This document shows, in pieces, positions 25,133-33,510 of a stretch of 41,221 nucleotides of DNA; within the stretch, counting starts at the first letter, position 1, and each line of letters starts with the position of its first letter. The notes beneath the pieces are model-generated. The model worked only from the letters and a program-made list of their open reading frames with translations, was not told the DNA's origin and did not search any database. The DNA lies in the NCBI GenBank assembly GCA_018241405.1, contig JAFEDY010000025.1, positions 1 to 41,221 of the forward strand, read 5' to 3'. The position numbers and the translations under genes were made by a program. Source of the stretch: Pseudomonadota bacterium (GTDB lineage Bacteria; Pseudomonadota; Gammaproteobacteria; Burkholderiales; Burkholderiaceae_C).

Positions 25133-25254
25133 TCCTCGCCTTGCACGGCGAAGACGTTCTTTACCTTGACGATGCGTACGGTTACGAGGGTTGTGAACTC
25201 CCCCTTCCACAAAACGTGCGTGTCGATGAGCTGCACTTCCCGTCGTGGCGGTAG
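25129..25254 (+). CDS. Possible 41-aa small protein, TTG start, coupled to the preceding gene
   Basis: The frame beginning TTG at 25129 overlaps the previous stop as TTGA and has GAGG (25121-25124) just upstream. It reads MILALHGEDVLYLDDAYGYE and then a short acidic-aromatic tail ending in FPSWR before TAG. The composition looks protein-like rather than random: hydrophobic strand, acidic-Tyr turn, another strand. An antisense frame of 66 codons (25102-25302) also exists across it, so the coding strand is not certain. No family is recognised. If real, it would be co-translated with the 222-aa protein and could be its partner. Confidence 0.35.
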   Translation: MILALHGEDVLYLDDAYGYEGCELPLPQNVRVDELHFPSWR

Positions 25255-25318
25255 CTGACATACAAGCAACCCCCAACACGTCAGCAGCGCATACTGGCTC
25301 ATTCACAAGGAGAAACGC

Positions 25319-25735
25319 ATGGCCAGAGGTGAAGAGTTGAAGTTTGGCTGCGTCGTCCAAGGCGCTGCCAGCTATACGAGCAAACAGGGATCGGTGTACG
25401 CACCCGGCATCAGCGCCGAGACTGCTGGCTCGAAGGTTGTCTTCCTGGGCCTCGTCACAATTGCGCCCGGGGGCAGAACCAAGGCGCACTTTCACGAGCA
25501 CCACGAATCAGCCTTCTACTTCATGAGTGGTGAAGATGTTGAGCTGTGCACCGGCGAACAACTGGAGCACAGGGAAACCGCGCGGCCGGGCGACTACCTC
25601 TTTATCCCAGCAAAGGTGCCACATGTCGCAGTGAATCGCGGCAAGATGCCCGCCGTATTTGTCGGAGTACGCAATGAACCGACCGCGCAGGAGAGTGTCG
25701 TCATGCTGCCCGCGCTTGACTCCTTGGTCCCGTAG
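25319..25735 (+). CDS. Single-domain cupin protein
   Basis: A 138-residue cupin of the Cupin_2 type. Motif 1 is GGRTKAHFHEHHESAFYFMSG, giving metal ligands H57, H59 and E63; motif 2 is PGDYLFIPAKVPHVAVN with H102. All four ligands are present, so it probably binds a divalent metal. The first part (MARGEELKFGCVVQGAASYT) is an ordinary beta-rich lead-in. Function is open: a sugar isomerase-like, dioxygenase-like or regulatory role would all fit. The start is well supported by AAGGAG (25307-25312), 6 nt before the ATG. It is the last gene of the lower-GC patch and, with its 64-nt leader and own ribosome binding site, may be separately expressed. Confidence 0.88.
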   Translation: MARGEELKFGCVVQGAASYTSKQGSVYAPGISAETAGSKVVFLGLVTIAPGGRTKAHFHEHHESAFYFMSGEDVELCTGEQLEHRETARPGDYLFIPAKVPHVAVNRGKMPAVFVGVRNEPTAQESVVMLPALDSLVP

Positions 25736-25855
25736 ATCTGCGACGGGCGGATGACGCCGCGCTTACATCCAGTCAGGCCCGCGCAGGAACGACACCCTGG
25801 GCTCTGATCCTGGGCGGGCGTCCAGTGCATTCATTTGCCATGAGGCTAGGGGTGG

Positions 25856-25875
25856 ATTCCCGCCTGCGCGGGAAT
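25856..25875. repeat. Short palindromic repeat, dRS3/REP-like
   Basis: ATTCCCGC and GCGGGAAT form a perfect 8-bp stem around CTGC. The ATTCCC-N8-GGGAAT form is the one known from Neisseria dRS3 repeats and is frequent in other betaproteobacterial intergenic regions. It lies between the convergent cupin and SEC-C genes, where it could also help terminate transcription. The rest of the 171-bp gap shows nothing else. Confidence 0.6.
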
Positions 25876-25906
25876 GACGGGTGCAGGCGTTGGCGCTATC
25901 CCAGGC

Positions 25907-26722
25907 TCACGCCCCGCAGCACTTCTTGTATTTCTTGCCGCTGCCGCAGGGGCAAGGGTCGTTGCGGCCGGGCTGTACGCCCTTGACGATGGTCTCCACG
26001 CGCGGGCCCAGGCTGCGCCAGAGCTGGCGCAGGTCGTAGGCGGCCCAGATGGCCTCGCCGAAGACTTCCAGGCGGTTCTGGCTGGTGCTGGGCGGGCCGT
26101 CCTCGGCGTACATGCAGATCTCGGGCTTGCCGGTGTCGTCCTCGGTCAGGGCGACGATGGATTCGAGCGCGCCGTCCAGCCACTGCGCGGCCTCCTTGTC
26201 GCGCGGGGCGGCCCAGTCTTCGGGCCAGTTCTCCACCGCGAACATGAAGCCCAGGGCCCAGACCTGGCCGAAGGAGGGGATCTCCTCCCCATCCATCTCG
26301 GCGCGCTCTTCCTCGCTCAGGCTGGCGATGGCGCCGCGCATGTCGATGACCTCGGGCTGGAAGGCGTCGTCGGCGTCCAGCGACTCGGCCTGGGCGTCGA
26401 GCTGTGCCGCCACCTCGTCGCTGCGCAGCTGCCACAGCGCGAGGAAGCGCTGCTGCTGCGCCAGATCCTTGAAGGTGGGCACCAGCGGCAGGGGCTCGCC
26501 CTCGGCCACCTCCAGCGCCATTCCATCGCCCAACAGCATGGGCAGCCATTCGGCCGCGGGCACGGGGCGGCGGGTGCAGACCAGGGCCGTCAGAAAGCCG
26601 TCGCAGAACTCCCACTGCGGCACGTCTTCCTCGCGTGTGCGCAGCTCGTCGAGCAGGTTGTCGAGTTCGTCGAGTTCGTCGGGGCCCAGGGCCGGGGCGG
26701 TGGGGGTGTTGGATGCTGTCAT
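25907..26722 (-). CDS. UPF0149/YecA-type protein with C-terminal SEC-C zinc motif
   Basis: A 271-residue cytoplasmic protein. The N-terminal two thirds resemble the YgfB/YecA (UPF0149) helical domain ([57 protein letters not shown]). The last 20 residues are a perfect SEC-C motif [19 protein letters not shown], the zinc-binding tail first known from SecA. The function of such proteins is unknown; a link to the translocon, ribosome or substrate delivery is possible by analogy only. The ATG at 26720-26722 is preferred over a TTG 30 nt further upstream. The protein is strongly acidic apart from the tail. It is separated from the PIN gene by 77 bp without an obvious terminator. Confidence 0.88.
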   Translation of the reverse strand: MTASNTPTAPALGPDELDELDNLLDELRTREEDVPQWEFCDGFLTALVCTRRPVPAAEWLPMLLGDGMALEVAEGEPLPLVPTFKDLAQQQRFLALWQLRSDEVAAQLDAQAESLDADDAFQPEVIDMRGAIASLSEEERAEMDGEEIPSFGQVWALGFMFAVENWPEDWAAPRDKEAAQWLDGALESIVALTEDDTGKPEICMYAEDGPPSTSQNRLEVFGEAIWAAYDLRQLWRSLGPRVETIVKGVQPGRNDPCPCGSGKKYKKCCGA

Positions 26723-26799
26723 GGCGGTCACGCGCGTGGAGTGGGGCGGCAAGTGTAGCGGCGCATCCGCAGCCCCGGCAATGCCAGGGCGCTGCCGGC

Positions 26800-27285
26800 T
26801 CAGGCGCTGCAGGCGGCGGCAATCTCTTCAAAAACAAGAGCTGCTGCCGCTTGCACACCAAGGTTTGACAGCCGTTTCCGCATGCACAGCACGGCCTTGT
26901 CCTTGGACAGCAGGATGGCGCGCTGGGCCACGGCCAGGTCGATGAACTTCTGGTCGTCCGCGTCTTTGCAGGCGTAGGGCGCGCGCGCGGCCACATCCAC
27001 CACGCGGCTGCCTGCGTCGAACGCGGCCAGCAGGCCCTCGGCAGTGACGCCGTAATACGCCATGCGTGGCTGCAGGTGGGTGTACTGCAGCACGCATGCG
27101 AGCTCGTCGCGCATGGGCTGCGTGGCGACCCAGTCCAGACGCCGCGCCTGCAGCAGCATGCGCACCGCCGCCACGGCCGGGTCGGCGAAGAGCAGCAGGT
27201 CGAGCACGATGTTGGTGTCCAGCACCAGGGGGCGCGCTGCTTCGCCGGCCGGAGCCTGGGGCGGCAGCCGCAGCTCAGGACGCAT
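26800..27285 (-). CDS. PIN-domain ribonuclease-like protein (COG1569 type)
   Basis: A 161-residue PIN domain, the fold of VapC-type toxin RNases. Acidic active-site candidates are all present: D23 in [12 protein letters not shown]61 in [10 protein letters not shown]108/D110/D111 in [13 protein letters not shown] and D129 in LLSKDKAVL. The ATG at 27283-27285 lies 11 nt inside the end of the rRNA methyltransferase gene, so translation is probably coupled. No antitoxin gene lies before or after it. The last ~20 residues ([20 protein letters not shown]) are encoded by a palindromic repeat copy (26822-26875), which may have replaced the native C-terminus. Because of the operon position, a role in RNA processing is as plausible as a toxin role. 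Confidence 0.88.
   Translation of the reverse strand: MRPELRLPPQAPAGEAARPLVLDTNIVLDLLLFADPAVAAVRMLLQARRLDWVATQPMRDELACVLQYTHLQPRMAYYGVTAEGLLAAFDAGSRVVDVAARAPYACKDADDQKFIDLAVAQRAILLSKDKAVLCMRKRLSNLGVQAAAALVFEEIAAACSA
26822..26875 (+). repeat. AT-rich palindromic element copy at the 3' end of the PIN gene
   Basis: CTTCAAAAACAAGAGCTGCT at 26825-26844, then GCCGCTTGCACACCAAGG, ends with TTTGACAGC, complementary to the left arm (TCAAA/TTTGA). It lies antisense to the gene and encodes its C-terminal residues. Confidence 0.55.
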
Positions 27286-28543
27286 CGGGTGCTTCGGTGT
27301 GCGGACGCTGGCGCGCCGAGCCCGCCACCAGGTCAAAACGGAACATGCGGCATTCGATGGGGCCGTTCCACAGCGGCACGCGGCGCGATTCCTTCAGGCG
27401 CATCTTGCCGGGCAGCTTGAGGTCAGGCGTAAGCAGCCAGGCCTGCCAGCCGGCGTAGTGCTTCTTCCAGTGCGCGGCGAGCTGCTGGAAGAAGTCCACG
27501 CCGTCCTCGGTCTGCGCGGTCTCGCGGCCGGCGCGCTGCACCTGGCCCATGCGCTCGCGGGCATCGCGGCCTGCCGTGCCGGCCGCGGCGATGCGCTCGC
27601 CATAGGGTGGGTTGAGCAGCATCACGCCGGGCTGCTCGCAGGGCGGCATGCGCTGCAGCGCGTCGCCGCCGCGCAGCTGCACGGCGGCGGCCACGCCGGC
27701 GCGCTCGGCGTTGCGCTGGGCAAAGTCCACCATGCGGTGCGATACATCACTGCCAAAAATGGGCACTTGGGTCGTAGCGACGGCGCTGGCAGCTTCTTCT
27801 TTGATAGCAGTCCAGACATGGGACTGGTAGGGCAGCAGCTTTTCGAAGGCAAAGCGCCGCTGGCTGCCGGGCGCGATGCGGCAGGCGATCTGCGCCGCCT
27901 CTATGAGCACGGTGCCGCTGCCGCAGCAGGGGTCGTACAGCGGCAGGGGCGCGTCGCCATGCGGATTCCAGCCGCTGGCGGCGATCATGGCGGCGGCCAG
28001 GGTTTCCTTGAGCGGGGCGTCGCCCTTGTCCTCGCGCCAGCCGCGCTTGAACAGCGGCTCGCCCGAGGTGTCGATGTAGACCGTGGCCTGCTCGCGCGTC
28101 AGGTGCAGGTGGATGCGCACGTCGGGCCAGCGCGTCTCGACATCGGGGCGCGCACCGGCCTTGGCGCGAAAGCGGTCGGCCACGGCGTCCTTCACGCGCA
28201 GGGCGGCGAAGTTCAGGCTCTTGAGCGGGCTGTGCTGGGCCGTGACCTCGATCTTGAAGCTCTGGCGCGGGGTGAACCAGATCTCCCAGGCCACGCTGCT
28301 GGCCAGGGCGTAGATGTCGTCCTCGCCGCGATAGGGCTGCTCGGCCAGCTGCACCAGCACGCGCTGGGACAGGCGGCTGTGCAGGTTGAGGCGCAGCGCG
28401 TCGCGCCAGGAGGCGCGCAGCAGCACGCCACCGCGCCCGACCAGCAGGTCTTGGCCCGTGAGGCCCGTCAGGCCATGGACCTCGTCGGCCAGAAAGCCCT
28501 CGACGCCGGCGGCGCAGGGCAGGAAGAGTTGGAGTTGGTTCAT
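27275..28543 (-). CDS. rlmL: THUMP-domain 23S rRNA guanine-N2 methyltransferase (RlmL-type, single)
   Basis: A 422-residue SAM-dependent methyltransferase related to the N-terminal half of E. coli RlmKL, which makes m2G2445 in 23S rRNA. An N-terminal ferredoxin-like/THUMP region (residues about 1-160) is followed by IDTSGEPLFKRGWR, LKETLAAAMI, the SAM motif YDPCCGSGTVLIEAAQIA, IFGSDVSHRMVDFAQRNAERAG and the catalytic motif LLNPPYGERI. The RlmK half is missing, as is usual in betaproteobacteria. Residues around AIKEEAASAVATTQVPIFG are encoded by a palindromic low-GC element (27748-27812). The start ATG overlaps the thioesterase stop (ATGA), and the stop lies inside the PIN gene, so three genes form a tight operon. 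Confidence 0.9.
   Translation of the reverse strand: MNQLQLFLPCAAGVEGFLADEVHGLTGLTGQDLLVGRGGVLLRASWRDALRLNLHSRLSQRVLVQLAEQPYRGEDDIYALASSVAWEIWFTPRQSFKIEVTAQHSPLKSLNFAALRVKDAVADRFRAKAGARPDVETRWPDVRIHLHLTREQATVYIDTSGEPLFKRGWREDKGDAPLKETLAAAMIAASGWNPHGDAPLPLYDPCCGSGTVLIEAAQIACRIAPGSQRRFAFEKLLPYQSHVWTAIKEEAASAVATTQVPIFGSDVSHRMVDFAQRNAERAGVAAAVQLRGGDALQRMPPCEQPGVMLLNPPYGERIAAAGTAGRDARERMGQVQRAGRETAQTEDGVDFFQQLAAHWKKHYAGWQAWLLTPDLKLPGKMRLKESRRVPLWNGPIECRMFRFDLVAGSARQRPHTEAPDAS
27748..27812 (-). repeat. AT-rich palindromic element copy inside rlmL
   Basis: Read on the minus strand: GCTATCAAAGAAGAAGCTGC, CAGCGCCGTCGC, and later CATTTTTGGCAGTG. The CTATCAAA start and TTTTGGCAG end are near-complementary, as in the other copies. 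It is in frame with the methyltransferase. Confidence 0.5.
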
Positions 28544-28983
28544 TGCTGCGGTGCGGCGCGCTGAAGCAGCTGCTGGCGCACGGATTCGGGAATGGGGGCG
28601 GGCTTGCGCAGCGTGCGGTCGATGAAGACGATGCCGGTCTTGCCGCGCGCGACCTCGCGGCCCTGGGACACCTCGGTCATGCAAAACACCAGGTCAAAGC
28701 CGTAGCGGTTGAAATCCTGGGGCGTCATCTGCACGCGCAGGGTCTCGCCGTGAAAGGCCTCGGACTTGTACTGCGCCAGCATGTCGCCGACCACGGTGCC
28801 CAGGCCCCCGACATCCCCCTCGCTGTAGCCCAGCGAGCGGAAGAAACGCACGCGTGCCTCCGACACCAGGCTCAGCAGCTGGGCGTTGTCCAGATGCCCG
28901 CCATGGTTCACATGGCTGATGTAGACCTGCAGCTCGGTGCTGAAGCCGAACTGCGCCGGCAGGTGGAAGACGATGCGTGCCAT
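28540..28983 (-). CDS. Acyl-CoA thioesterase (hot-dog fold, 4HBT/YbgC type)
   Basis: A 147-residue thioesterase. STELQVYISHVNHGGHLDNAQLLSLVSEARVRFF contains the hot-dog active-site region. YGFDLVFCMTEVSQGREVARGKTGIVFID is the second half of the sheet. Substrate unknown. The ATG at 28981-28983 is the only good start. It begins 14 nt after the rpoN stop on the same strand and overlaps rlmL by 4 nt, so rpoN-thioesterase-rlmL-PIN may be read together. The order is not obviously functional. Confidence 0.9.
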   Translation of the reverse strand: MARIVFHLPAQFGFSTELQVYISHVNHGGHLDNAQLLSLVSEARVRFFRSLGYSEGDVGGLGTVVGDMLAQYKSEAFHGETLRVQMTPQDFNRYGFDLVFCMTEVSQGREVARGKTGIVFIDRTLRKPAPIPESVRQQLLQRAAPQQ

Positions 28984-28996
28984 GGGGAATCCCTGT

Positions 28997-30538
<1,542 letters not shown>

Positions 30539-30581
30539 GGCCTCAGACACCTATAGCGGCTATGCGTCGCGCCCATTGCAC

Positions 30582-31382
30582 TCACATGCGGAAATGCTCG
30601 CCCAGGTAGACCCGGCGCACTTCGGCGTTATCGACGATTTCCGACGGCGTGCCCTGGGCCAGCACCTGGCCGTCGCTGATGATGAAGGCGTGGTCGCAGA
30701 TGCCCAGCGTCTCGCGCACGTTGTGGTCGGTGATCAAGACGCCGATGCCGCGCTCCTTGAGGAAGCCGATGATGCGCTGGATCTCGATCACCGCGATCGG
30801 GTCGATGCCGGCAAAGGGCTCGTCCAGCAGGATGAAGCGCGGCTGCGTGGCCAGGGCGCGGGCGATCTCCACGCGGCGGCGCTCGCCGCCCGACAGCGCG
30901 AGCGCCGGCGACTTGCGCAGGTGCTCGACGCGCAGATCCTGCAGCAGCTCGGTGAGGCGGCGCTCGATCTCGCCCCTCGGCAACGAACGGCCGGTGGCGT
31001 CGGTCTGCAGCTCCAGCACCGCGCGCACGTTGTCCTCCACGTTGAGCTTGCGGAAGATCGAGGCCTCTTGCGGCAGGTAGGACAGGCCCAGGCGCGAGCG
31101 CCGGTGGATGGGCATGTTGGCGACCGAATGGCCGTCGATGCGGATGTCGCCGCCGTCGCTGCGCACCAGGCCCACGATCATGTAGAACGAGGTGGTCTTG
31201 CCCGCGCCGTTGGGGCCCAGCAGGCCCACCACCTCGCCCTTTTGCACGACCAGCGAGACATCCTTGACCACCTTGCGGCTGCCATAGGACTTTTGCAGGT
31301 GCAGCGCCTCCAGCCGGCTGGCGCCTTCCGGCATGGCGCCGGCTGCGCCCGGCGCACGCACCTCGGTCACCAGCGCGCTCAC
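30582..31382 (-). CDS. lptB: Lipopolysaccharide export ABC transporter ATPase
   Basis: ATPase of the LptB2FG complex that extracts LPS from the inner membrane. The 266-residue protein has the Walker A GPNGAGKTT (residues 56-64), the LptB-type Q-loop YLPQEASIFRKL, LSGGERRRVEIARAL, FILLDEPFAGIDPIAV and LITDHNVRETL. The N-terminus carries about 22 extra residues (to GASRLEALHL) compared with E. coli LptB. The start is GTG at 31380-31382, overlapping the lptA stop as GTGA; this spacing supports it. A shorter start at an internal ATG (residue 17) is possible but would lose the overlap. Confidence 0.96.
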   Translation of the reverse strand: MSALVTEVRAPGAAGAMPEGASRLEALHLQKSYGSRKVVKDVSLVVQKGEVVGLLGPNGAGKTTSFYMIVGLVRSDGGDIRIDGHSVANMPIHRRSRLGLSYLPQEASIFRKLNVEDNVRAVLELQTDATGRSLPRGEIERRLTELLQDLRVEHLRKSPALALSGGERRRVEIARALATQPRFILLDEPFAGIDPIAVIEIQRIIGFLKERGIGVLITDHNVRETLGICDHAFIISDGQVLAQGTPSEIVDNAEVRRVYLGEHFRM

Positions 31383-32023
31383 TGCTTGTCACCCAGGCTG
31401 GGGGTGGGGCGCAGCACCGGCGGTTCGCCGCGCACGGGCGCGGGCGCCGTGCCCGGGGGCGGCTCCTTGGGCGAGAGCACGGCACGCACGCGGCCGCCGG
31501 GCGTGCCCGCGCTGGCGCCCGCGGGCGCGTTCTTTTGCCCATCCACGGTGAACACATCGGTGAGGTTGTTGTAGACGATGACCGCGCCCTGCACCTCGTC
31601 GGTCAGCTGGGCCTCGCGGTAGCGGCGCAGCTCGGCGCGGCGGATGAACTTCACGGTGTCGGCGCGGCCGTCGTACTCGATGACCTCGCCCTCGCCCTCG
31701 ACGAACTCGTCGGGCTGGCCCGGCGGCGTGTCGCGCTTTTGCCGGAAGAAGGCGCGTTTGCCCGGCTCGGCCGTGACCACGCCGTACTGGTAGCCATCAG
31801 GGTCCTGGCGCACGTCCAGCTGCGCGCCGCGCAGCACGATGGTGCCCTTGGTCATGACCACATGGCCGGTGAAGACGCTGGTCTGCTTGAGCTCATCGTG
31901 GCGCAGCGCGTCGGCCTCGATGTTCATGGGCTTGTTGCGGTCGGCCTTCTCGGCCTGCGCGCCGGGCAGCCAGGCCAGGGCCAGGGCGCCGAGCAGAAGG
32001 AGGATGGGCAGTCGGATTCTCAT
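31379..32023 (-). CDS. lptA: Lipopolysaccharide transport periplasmic protein
   Basis: Periplasmic bridge protein that carries LPS from LptC to LptD. The 214-residue precursor has a signal peptide (MRIRLPILLLLGALALAWLPGAQA) and the OstA/LptA beta-jellyroll: MNIEADALRHDELKQTSVFTGHVVMTKGTIVLRGAQLDV, DEFVEGEGEVIEYDGRADTVKF, RYREAQLTDEVQGAVIVYNNLTDVFTVDG. The C-terminal tail is Pro-rich and flexible. It overlaps lptB by 4 nt. No lptC precedes it; a candidate promoter and the dsbA terminator stand there instead. Confidence 0.95.
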   Translation of the reverse strand: MRIRLPILLLLGALALAWLPGAQAEKADRNKPMNIEADALRHDELKQTSVFTGHVVMTKGTIVLRGAQLDVRQDPDGYQYGVVTAEPGKRAFFRQKRDTPPGQPDEFVEGEGEVIEYDGRADTVKFIRRAELRRYREAQLTDEVQGAVIVYNNLTDVFTVDGQKNAPAGASAGTPGGRVRAVLSPKEPPPGTAPAPVRGEPPVLRPTPSLGDKQ

Positions 32024-32043
32024 GGGGCACGATTCTTGCGGTC

Positions 32044-32049
32044 ATTGTA
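32044..32049 (-). promoter_or_regulatory. Candidate -10 box for lptA-lptB-rpoN
   Basis: TACAAT on the minus strand, 20 nt before the lptA ATG. No convincing -35 is visible. With the dsbA terminator just upstream, the lptA unit must start here or nearby. Confidence 0.4.
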
Positions 32050-32100
32050 CTGACGCGATGGCAGTTCCATGCCTTGCTGGCCGCCGCCAGATGGCGCGCC

Positions 32101-32132
32101 CGAAAAGAAAAAGCGCGCCCCGGGGCGCGCCT
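32101..32132 (-). terminator. Strong rho-independent terminator after dsbA
   Basis: An 18-bp perfect GC palindrome (GCGCGCCCC / GGGGCGCGC, 32113-32130) is followed on the minus strand by a T-rich tract (TTTTTCTTTTC, 32112 down to 32102). It lies 23 nt behind the dsbA stop. Confidence 0.85.
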
Positions 32133-32154
32133 TGCGGTCATCGAAGACCAGGGC

Positions 32155-32802
32155 TCAACCCTTGCGCACCAGTCCGGCCAGGTATTCGACCACCTGCAAC
32201 ACGTTCTGCATGTTGCCGGCCATGGTGCCGTCGGTGTAGTAGCGCCCGGCCACGCCCATGGAGGGCACGCCCTCGACCTGGTAGGCCTCCTGCAGCTGCG
32301 AGGCCTTGCGCACCTGGTTGGCGACCGTGAAGGAGCCGTAGACCTCCTTGAACTTGGCCAGGTCCACGCCCTGCTTGGCAATCCAGTCGAAGATCAGGTC
32401 ATCCTTGTTGAGTGCCTGGCGCTCCACATGCACGGCGCGGAACACCTTGGTGTGCAGTTCGGGCAGCTTGCCCATGCCCTCGAGCGCGAAGTAGAGCTTT
32501 TGCTGCGGCACGAAGCTGGCATTAAAGGCGACGGGCACCTTGTGGATATGCAAGTCCTTGGGTGCGGTCTTGGCCCAGGCCTCGAAGCCGGGAGAAAAGT
32601 CATTGCAGTGCGGGCAGCTGTACCAGAAGAACTCGATCACCTCGACCTTGCCGGCCGGCGCCTCGTTGGCCACGGGCTTGGCCAGCTTGACATAGTCCTT
32701 GCCCTCCTTGAACTGGCGCGCCTGCGCCAGCGCGGGCGTGGCGACGGGCAGGCTCAGGGCGGTGGCAGCGGCGACGGACAGGGAAAACTCGCGGCGTTTC
32801 AT
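32155..32802 (-). CDS. dsbA: Thiol:disulfide interchange protein DsbA
   Basis: Periplasmic oxidase that introduces disulfide bonds into exported proteins. The 215-residue precursor has a signal peptide with an MKRREF start and cleavage expected near ALAQA/RQF. The thioredoxin active site is C63-P-H-C66 in FFWYSCPHCNDFSP, and the cis-proline loop is EGVPSMGV. The ATG at 32800-32802 is well placed. It is the last gene of argS-SPOR-dsbA, an order typical of Burkholderiales, and is followed by a strong terminator. The small Cys-rich secreted protein at 3817-4191 is the kind of client it would oxidise. Confidence 0.96.
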   Translation of the reverse strand: MKRREFSLSVAAATALSLPVATPALAQARQFKEGKDYVKLAKPVANEAPAGKVEVIEFFWYSCPHCNDFSPGFEAWAKTAPKDLHIHKVPVAFNASFVPQQKLYFALEGMGKLPELHTKVFRAVHVERQALNKDDLIFDWIAKQGVDLAKFKEVYGSFTVANQVRKASQLQEAYQVEGVPSMGVAGRYYTDGTMAGNMQNVLQVVEYLAGLVRKG

Positions 32803-32862
32803 GGGTAGGGGTCACTCCAGGGTCAGTATGGAAGCTTGTGAGCGTCGGACGGGGCAAAAAGT

Positions 32863-33498
32863 TCAGCGCTGCACGCGCACGAGCGCCGAATCGACGCCCG
32901 CGCCATCGAGCTTGTCCTTCAGCGACTCGGCATCGTCGCGCTTGGCGAACGGACCCACGCGCACGCGGAACACCGTGCGGCCGTTGGTCTCGCGCTCGCT
33001 CACGCGCGCCTCCCAGCCCAGCATGGCCAGCTTGGCGCGTTGCGCGTCGGCATCTTGCTGGGTGCGAAAGGCACCGGCCTGCACGAAGTACTGGAACGGA
33101 TCGGCGCCTGCCGCGGGTGCGGCGTTGGCCTTGGCGCGCGCCAGATCGCCCAGCGGGTCGGCCGAGGGCGATGGCGTTGCCGCGCGGCTGGCGGCCTGGC
33201 GCGGCGCGGTCGCCGCAACGGACGCCGCCGGCTCGGGCGGAGTGGCCACGGCAGCGGCCTCGGGCGCGCTGGCCGGCGCGGCCGGGCGCGCCGGGTTCTT
33301 GCCATACAGCGGGGCGTTGGGGTCCCAGTTCTTGTTGCGCTGCGCCTCGTCCTGGTCGGAGGCACGCGTGCCGTTCTTGTTCAGGAAGGGCACGGGCACC
33401 TTGGTCACGTAGACGGCAACGGCCAGGGCCGCTCCCAGCCCTACGATGGCCCCGAGAATGAAGCCTACGATGGTGCCGCCACGTTGCTGCTTTTTCAT
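32863..33498 (-). CDS. SPOR-domain protein (FtsN-like)
   Basis: A 211-residue inner-membrane protein with a short cytoplasmic start (MKKQQRGG), one membrane helix (TIVGFILGAIVGLGAALAVAVYVT), a Pro/Ala-rich periplasmic linker of about 100 residues and a C-terminal SPOR domain (FQYFVQAGAFRTQQDADAQRAKLAMLGW to FRVRVGPFAKRDDAESLKDKL). SPOR domains bind denuded glycan strands at the division septum, so a divisome role like that of FtsN is likely. The ATG at 33496-33498 is chosen; a GTG at 33508-33510, directly after the argS stop, would add four residues. Co-directional with argS and dsbA. Confidence 0.9.
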   Translation of the reverse strand: MKKQQRGGTIVGFILGAIVGLGAALAVAVYVTKVPVPFLNKNGTRASDQDEAQRNKNWDPNAPLYGKNPARPAAPASAPEAAAVATPPEPAASVAATAPRQAASRAATPSPSADPLGDLARAKANAAPAAGADPFQYFVQAGAFRTQQDADAQRAKLAMLGWEARVSERETNGRTVFRVRVGPFAKRDDAESLKDKLDGAGVDSALVRVQR

Positions 33499-33510
33499 AT
33501 CGGTGGTCAC

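Noticed and set aside
25046..25504. Minus-strand open frames (152 and 66 codons) across the end of the 222-aa gene, the small ORF and the cupin gene
   Set aside because: They overlap a clear cupin gene and carry no recognisable domain. The 66-codon frame cannot be fully excluded and is mentioned with the small ORF.
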